Assembly (NCBI GenBank): GCA_016584495.1
Contig: WAID01000015.1
Span: 1,798,501 to 1,862,500, forward strand
From: Celoporthe dispersa
Lineage: Eukaryota > Ascomycota > Sordariomycetes > Diaporthales > Cryphonectriaceae
DNA length: 64,000 nucleotides
Reading direction: 5' to 3'
Position 1 is the stretch's first letter, and each line of letters starts with the position of its first letter. Shown in pieces: positions 58,540-64,000 of this stretch. The notes beneath the pieces were generated by a model. The model was not told the origin of the DNA and ran no database searches. It saw only the letters and a program-made list of their open reading frames with translations. The translations under genes and the position numbers were made by a program.

Positions 58540-61500
58540 GGTCCCATAGGCCCCAGCCTTGGACCCGCTGTTGTGTGTGTGTGTGTGTGGCGACAGGACA
58601 GGTGCGGATCCCTCTGGGCCAGCTACCAGAAGAGAGCAGAGGCGGGGGGAAAGGGGGGAGGGGGAAACGGTGGACCTACCAGCAGTGGCCGAGCCAGGGA
58701 GAGGCTCTCTCTCCCTCCCTCCTCTCTCTCTCACACACCTTCACACAGGAGGCCATGAACAGGCAGACGTGGAAAAGATTGGTCTACATACCATCCCCGA
58801 ACCAATACACCAGCCGAAGACCCGACAGGATCCACCCTTTTCTTGTAAACCAACACAATAATCTCCAAAGTATCACGGCTGCGTTCGAATATCGATTTTT
58901 TTCTTCTTCGGTTCTCTCTTCCACACCCTCGACACTTTTGCACGCTCAGTCCACATGAAATAACCGGCGCACAGGATGGCGTTGGGACATTTCTTCTGGT
59001 TGACGCCCTCTTTTTTTTCTCTTCATTTTAATTCCTTTTTTTTCTTCTTCTTTTTCTGCCTCGTCTGGTGCAACCAGGCCTCCAGGGCGGGAAGCTGCAA
59101 ACCCCTACCTCCCGTTTGCTTCGGTGCTATATATTGTGACTCTTTTTATATTCCCCTATTTCCGATACCAATTTGATCGACGGACCTGGTCTCTTTGTTT
59201 TCTCGCTCCTTTCCACTTCGACGAACACGAGAAATGGGCCGAGAAATTGAGAGAGGGACGCAGAGAGAGAAGGAGAGAGAGATACGCCCCAAGGGAGGTG
59301 GAGGGTTCCTCTTGGCGGGGAGGGACGACGAGGTGCACCCAAAACATTAGGGGGGAGGGGAGGCTGCATTTGCTCGGCGGCAACTTTTCAGGTGCGCTCC
59401 AGAGGACATTCCCGTCCCTTTGGGGCCACCGAGGCTTGATTTTGTGCGTGTGGATATCCTTGAGGGAGAAACTAGGGACAAAGGGACCCTGGGCGGGAAA
59501 TGTACCCAGGTAGCATGCATGCATATTCATGCACAGTGGTGTTTGAATTACTTCATGATAGAGAAGGGAAATAGCGCGACGGAACCCGGTGCGGGGGGGG
59601 AAAAGGCCGACAAAGCAAGGGGGGAGAGAGAGAGAGGAGGGGAGGGAGGAAAGATGGGAAAGTGATCAAGACATAATGGGAAACATCAAGTAACTACCGC
59701 TGGAGATATATACGTCGTTCGTCAAGTCTTGCACTGTTTGGATATCCGGTCACGGCTCGATCAACATCATCATCAGCCAAGGGGGTCCCTAATGTTGTGT
59801 GTTTCTTTCCGTTTTTTCCCTCCTTTTTCTTTTTTCTTTTTCTTCTTCTCTTAGTTGTTCTTCTTTCCGCTGTGGTGTGTATATATATGTGTGTGTGTGT
59901 GGTCCTGGTCGCAGGAGGACTTAATCGGCAGGTGGAGGAACACCAAGGGGCCAGAAGCAGACCAGCGCTGTCTGTCGAGCATCGGCATGCAAGAAACAGC
60001 AGGCGTTACGATGACGCCGTAGTTGGTGATGGCCGGGGAAAAGGTCTCAAGGGGGAGAGATGGCTGGCCACATCTTCCTGGCTCCCGCAGGGGCGCTGCT
60101 AACAGCAGAATGGACTGGTTACCAAGAATCACATACCTGTGCTCTCCTGCTCGTCTGTCGTGAGCCAGATCAGGCCTGCTCCCTCCTTCTCCTCCTCCTC
60201 CCCCCTAGCCGTCGCTGAGGTCTTGTCACCAGCTCAGGGGAGACAACCTGTACCTCTGTAGCGCCCACGGCCCCCGTCGCCACGAGCACACACCCTGTAC
60301 GTGGACAATCAGTGAGTGTCCTCCTGGCCAGAAGCTTGATGGTCCCCATCTCCCGTCTCTGCCTCGGGGCCGAGGACTGGCTTCTCCGGACCACCCCCGG
60401 ACGTGGTGTGGAGGCCGGGTAGCTTCGGAGCTGATGTCGTTACCAAGAGACCAGGGGGACGGGGGAGGGGGTAAACACATCTGTCTTCCGTGTGGCATAC
60501 CATGCATGGTACATGTCGGGACCCCCTTCTCGAGAGTGCACATCTGTCTCATCTCATCATGCAGAGCGGGACAAGCACGAGTAAGGAGAACAAAGGATCC
60601 GAGAGTCTCTCTCTGTGTGTGTGTGTGCGTTTGTGTTCCGCTTTGCATCAAGTCACACCGGTAGGTCCTTTTGGTCGTTAGGGGAAAGGAAAGGAAGAAG
60701 TAAAAAAAAGTAAAATTAGGCCTCAGCAGGGGGGATGCGTAATGAGGAGCTTGTTGTGTGGGGGTTTCATATAGAGAGAAAGAGAGAACACAGCGATGAC
60801 GGCTGGGCGAGGAGGCATCGAACCTTGGCCCCCCCCTCCCCAGTGATGATCGCTAAACGCTGCTCCTCCTTTGGTGCAGGGAACCTCGAACACGGAGAAA
60901 GAAGGGAGGAAAAAAATTTTATACTGTGTAGATAGAGACCGACGGTGGGCCATATGATGGCCTTGTCTGTGTCGAGAAATAAACTTTGCCCGGGGGGCCT
61001 TCGGGCCTTCTTTGCAGGCACGATGGGAGGAGAGGAAATTGGGTGAGAAAGATGACTGATGCTGAGTTTTGGATGGGCAGCGGCCTGGCGGTGTGACAGA
61101 GAAAGCTGAACCTTCCGAGTTGGGTGGTCAAGGCCGCTACTGGTCCCAATAGTAGCACTGGTGGGGCCATGTACTTTGTACATACACGGAATTAGGTCAG
61201 CGGGTAGGCCTGTGTTTGACAGCTGGCGGCAGCTGCCCGCGGTCGATAATTTCTCGAGGCAAACTACAGCGGTACCCATTCACGCCTTCCCTGGGTCAAC
61301 GGCTGCCAAACTCCGCGGGACCATCCAACCTTACTCTCACCGTCCCTGTTCATCAACCCTTACAGAACAAAGACCTCAACAATTCCCTCGAGTAACGACT
61401 CGCGAGCACCAAAGGGGACCCAGTCTGCAGGTCACATCCTCACCTGACCAGGGCTGGACCCGTGAACCCCTTCCTCCCCCCCCCCCCTGCCATAAGGGCT

Positions 61501-61575
61501 CCCGGAGCTCCGAGGTGCGAGATATCACCTGCGGGGCGAGAGAGAGGGGGCGTGTTGGTCAGTCGGACCACTGAA
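58540..61575. other. 3-kb spacer between vib-1 and the DUF2011-like gene
   Basis: The vib-1 3' side with GT, CT and GA microsatellites (for example 58572-58589, 59880-59901, 60608-60626) and T runs near 59.0 kb. No gene recognised; frames are short or repeat-derived. Confidence 0.45.
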
Positions 61576-62571
61576 ATGTCGTCCGGGCTATTCGAGGTGC
61601 CGAGCGCGAAGAGGTAGGTCCCCGTGTTCCCGGTGGGTAGAGCGGTCGGGAAGAAATGGAGGATCATGTGGGCTGAACAGGCCTCGCCGTCTAGGGTGCG
61701 GCGCGATGAGCTGTACGGCTCGTTTTCTGATGCCGGGAGCCACAGCCAGGGCGATGTCGCCGCCGGAGAGGAGGAGGAGGAGGAGGCGAAGGAAGACGAC
61801 GAGGTGCGGGCGAGGCTGAACGAGCGGCTCTCGAGATTGCTAGGCCTCGACCTGTCCGCGCCGGCGCCCGCCCCCAGGCAGCCCCCAGAGCTAGCAGCTG
61901 CTGAGGGACAGGGCGCGCAGGGGGACCCGGGGGAGAAACACGAGGAGGAGTTTGAGTTTCGGCTCTTCGCCACGCCTGCAGGGACAGCTGCGCCCTCGAG
62001 GGTGGTCCTGGCCGCCTCTGACGATGGGGAGGCAGAGCAGGGCGAGGGCGGGTTCACGCTCCCCCGGCGGCCCATCGAGCACTACGTGGCAGCGGATCCG
62101 ACCGCCGAGCAGCTAGAGAGATACCGCTGCTCGGCCATGACGGCGGACGATATCCTGCTGGGCGCCAGGAGACGGGCCTGGGGCCTGGAGCGGCCGTGGA
62201 GGGTCATCCAGATCGTGCGCACAGGCAGGGCAGCGAGACGGCCGGACGTGAAGGTCACACCTGCCCAGCCTGTACATGGTGGTGACAAGGAGAAAGAAGA
62301 ACAAGGCCGGACAGAGAAGAGGAGACGGCCTGGCAAGAAGAGGAGGATATCCATGAGGATCAGGACCAGGGCCGAGGAGGAGAGGCGCGAGGCGGAGGCG
62401 AGACACAAGATATCAAAAGAGGAGCACCTGGTGGAGAAGAAGAAGAGGCTCAACAGGGAGAAGAAGCTGAAGCGCAGGGCCAAGGAGAGGGAGAAGAAGC
62501 TGGCTGCAAAGGGCCCAGAGGGAAGTCCAGCAGCAGCTGCAGGTTCTGGCTCAGAGTCTGGCTCAGAATAA
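61576..62571 (+). CDS. DUF2011-like basic protein, probably nuclear
   Basis: The function is unknown. Exons are 61576-61613 and 61695-62571, 304 residues. The 81-nt intron has GTAGGT, a GCTGAAC branch and a TCTAG acceptor. Joining them gives the N-terminal AKRVRRDELY motif, which supports both the tiny first exon and the start. A Glu-rich stretch follows (about 45-55). A conserved-looking core comes next: EFEFRLFAT, RRPIEHYVA, MTADDILLGARRRAWGLERPWRVIQI. The C-terminal third is strongly basic and coiled-coil-like (KKRLNREKKLKRRAKEREKK), suggesting nuclear or nucleolar placement. It lies 436 bp upstream of CAX4 on the same strand. The frame is clean. Confidence 0.75.
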
Positions 62572-63007
62572 CGAAGGCAATAATATGATTTGAGGCAATG
62601 CGTTGCTACACCAACCCCCATATATTCTTCACTTTCTCGAACACCATCATTTTCCTCTTCGTCTCACCCGGCTTCCCTTTTTTTTTTTTTTTTCCGGAGA
62701 AGGGGGGGGGCACGACTGGGTTACCCTGCCGCCACATGCCTCAGCCACACAATGCGCCACAACGATGTCACTCTTCCAAGCAACAACCTTTGGGTCGCTC
62801 CTGTGACGTTTCGAATCCATCAGAAAAGTCAAGCACGGTGCAGCCGTTGTTCAATCTCCCTCCCTCTCTTTCTCTCTCTCTCTCTTACTCACCTCACGCC
62901 GGCAGCCCATCTTCCTCGCCAGCCCAAGAGCGAGGAGCAATGCATTCACCCTCCGCAACCGACCACTCGTAACACCTTCTCTTCTCTACAGACAAGACCA
63001 AGCCGCG
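62572..63007. other. Spacer and CAX4 promoter
   Basis: A T run followed by a G run lies near 62.68-62.71 kb, and CT-rich leader sequence lies near 62.86-62.89 kb. No gene seen. Confidence 0.5.
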
Positions 63008-63993
63008 ATGGCCGACGACGTTCCTCTGGCGTCTCTCTCGCTCACCCACGTCTACTATGTAAGTGCGGCAGGCGGCCTCTCCTCCCTACGCCCTGTCTCT
63101 GTTTCTCTCTGTCTCTCTCTCTCTCTCTCTTACTCTTAAACCACATGTCGCTCTAACCCACCGGTGTACTCCCCGCGCAGGACCCCTCCGACCACATCTC
63201 GTACCTCTGCGCCTGGCTCGCCCTCGTCCCCCAGGCTCTGTGCGTCGTCTACGTGACCCTGATCTGGTCCACCCGCGAGGCCGAGGTCGGCCTCATGTTC
63301 GCCGGCCAGCTCGCCTGCGAGGCCGTCAACTTTGCCCTGAAGCGCATCATCAAGGAGGAGCGGCCCCAGCGCATCCACCGCACGGGCAAGGGCTACGGCA
63401 TGCCCAGCAGCCACGCCCAGTTTGTCGCCTTCTGGGCGGTGGCCATGGTCTTGTTCCTCCTGGTGCGGCATACCCCCAGCTGGACGGACCACGGATATAG
63501 GCCTCGCGGCGGCGGCGGGACACGAGCACGAGAAGAGCAGGATGGCGGTGATGAGGGCCAGCAGGCCGCCGCCGGGACGAGGAGGAGCCGTAACAATCAT
63601 GATACTACAAGTGCCTGGGGTGCAGACTGGGTTATGGTCGAGACATATGCCCACCGGCCCTGGTCCTATGTAGAGCGCGCCGTCGCTAGCGTCTTTGTGC
63701 TGGCCGTCGCAGCCGCCGTGTCGTGGAGCAGGGTCTACTTGGGCTACCACACGGTCAGACAGGTCCTCGCCGGGACCCTGGCGGGCACCCTGTCGGCGGT
63801 GGCCTGGTATGGCGCCACGCATGTCGTCAGGGAGGTCGGGCTGCTGAGCTGGGCGCTGGAGTCACCTGTTGCGAGGGGCCTGCGCATCAGGGACCTGGTG
63901 GTGAGCGAGGACCTGTCCCAGGCGGGCTGGGAGAAATGGGAGGACAGGAAGCTTGTTGCGGCCCGGTCATCATCGCTGAGGAAGAAGAAGTGA
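63008..63993 (+). CDS. CAX4: Dolichyl-diphosphatase (PAP2 family)
   Basis: CAX4/CWH8 removes a phosphate from dolichyl diphosphate on the lumenal face of the ER, recycling the carrier for N-glycosylation. Exons are 63008-63058 and 63181-63993, 287 residues; the 122-nt intron starts GTAAGT, is CT-rich and ends GCGCAG. All three phosphatase motifs are present: K-x6-RP as KRIIKEERP (71-79), PSSH within GMPSSHAQF (92-95), and SRVYLGYHTVRQ with the family's Gln ending. Hydrophobic helices surround them. The loop between the second and third motifs carries a Gly/Arg/Gln-rich, low-complexity insertion of about 40 residues. The C-terminal SLRKKK tail resembles a dilysine ER-retention signal. The gene ends just inside the window. 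Confidence 0.92.
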
Positions 63994-64000
63994 GACGAGA

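Noticed and set aside
57738..58958. 406-codon plus-strand frame overlapping the vib-1 last exon
   Set aside because: It is offset by one frame from the conserved vib-1 tail and reads past its stop into 3' DNA. Its composition is Arg/Pro/Ala-rich noise.

Overview
This window is nuclear DNA of a filamentous ascomycete (Pezizomycotina, most likely a Sordariomycete). The genes carry short spliceosomal introns (about 50-150 nt, GTRNGT donors, CTRAC-like branch points). Several products are typical of filamentous fungi: a VIB-1/Ndt80 transcription factor, the STRIPAK subunit HAM-2/Far11, a HET-domain protein and a NACHT-ankyrin STAND protein. I cannot name the species. No bacterial-type operons, CRISPR arrays or intact transposons were seen.

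Layout. 0.6-1.4 kb: HIS3 (-). 1.9-3.7 kb: a one-pass membrane protein with a Cys-rich ectodomain (-). 6.8-7.8 kb: secreted GH43 glycosidase (-). 10.7-12.9 kb: HET protein (-). 14.5-16.0 kb: CBF5 pseudouridine synthase (+). 16.6 and 18.0 kb: two identical intron-bearing tRNA-Pro(UGG) genes facing each other. 18.6-20.1 kb: a paralogue of the 1.9-3.7 kb membrane protein (-). 22.3-23.6 kb: NTA1-type N-terminal amidase (-). 25.4-30.0 kb: NACHT-ankyrin protein (-). 31.9-32.9 kb: MARVEL-like four-TM protein (+). 33.6-37.0 kb: HAM-2/Far11 (-). 38.0-40.4 kb: RWD-RBR ubiquitin ligase of the ITT1/RNF14 type (+). 40.4-56.2 kb: a 15.8-kb stretch in which I recognise no gene, full of CA/GA microsatellites. 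56.2-58.5 kb: vib-1 (+). 61.6-62.6 kb: a DUF2011-like basic protein (+). 63.0-64.0 kb: dolichyl-diphosphatase CAX4 (+).

Two themes stand out. First, genes tied to hyphal fusion and non-self recognition lie within about 48 kb: a HET protein, a NACHT-ankyrin STAND protein, HAM-2 (fusion-competence STRIPAK subunit) and VIB-1 (regulator of incompatibility in Neurospora). Second, six of the fourteen protein genes need one or two single-base shifts to keep a conserved reading frame, nearly always beside a homopolymer or short repeat. The other eight are clean. Residual sequencing or assembly indels are the simplest explanation, so 'broken' genes here should not be called pseudogenes without reads or transcripts. 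Intron positions were inferred by eye from splice signals, frame and family conservation. For spliced genes the stated range is the whole coding span, with exons in the text.
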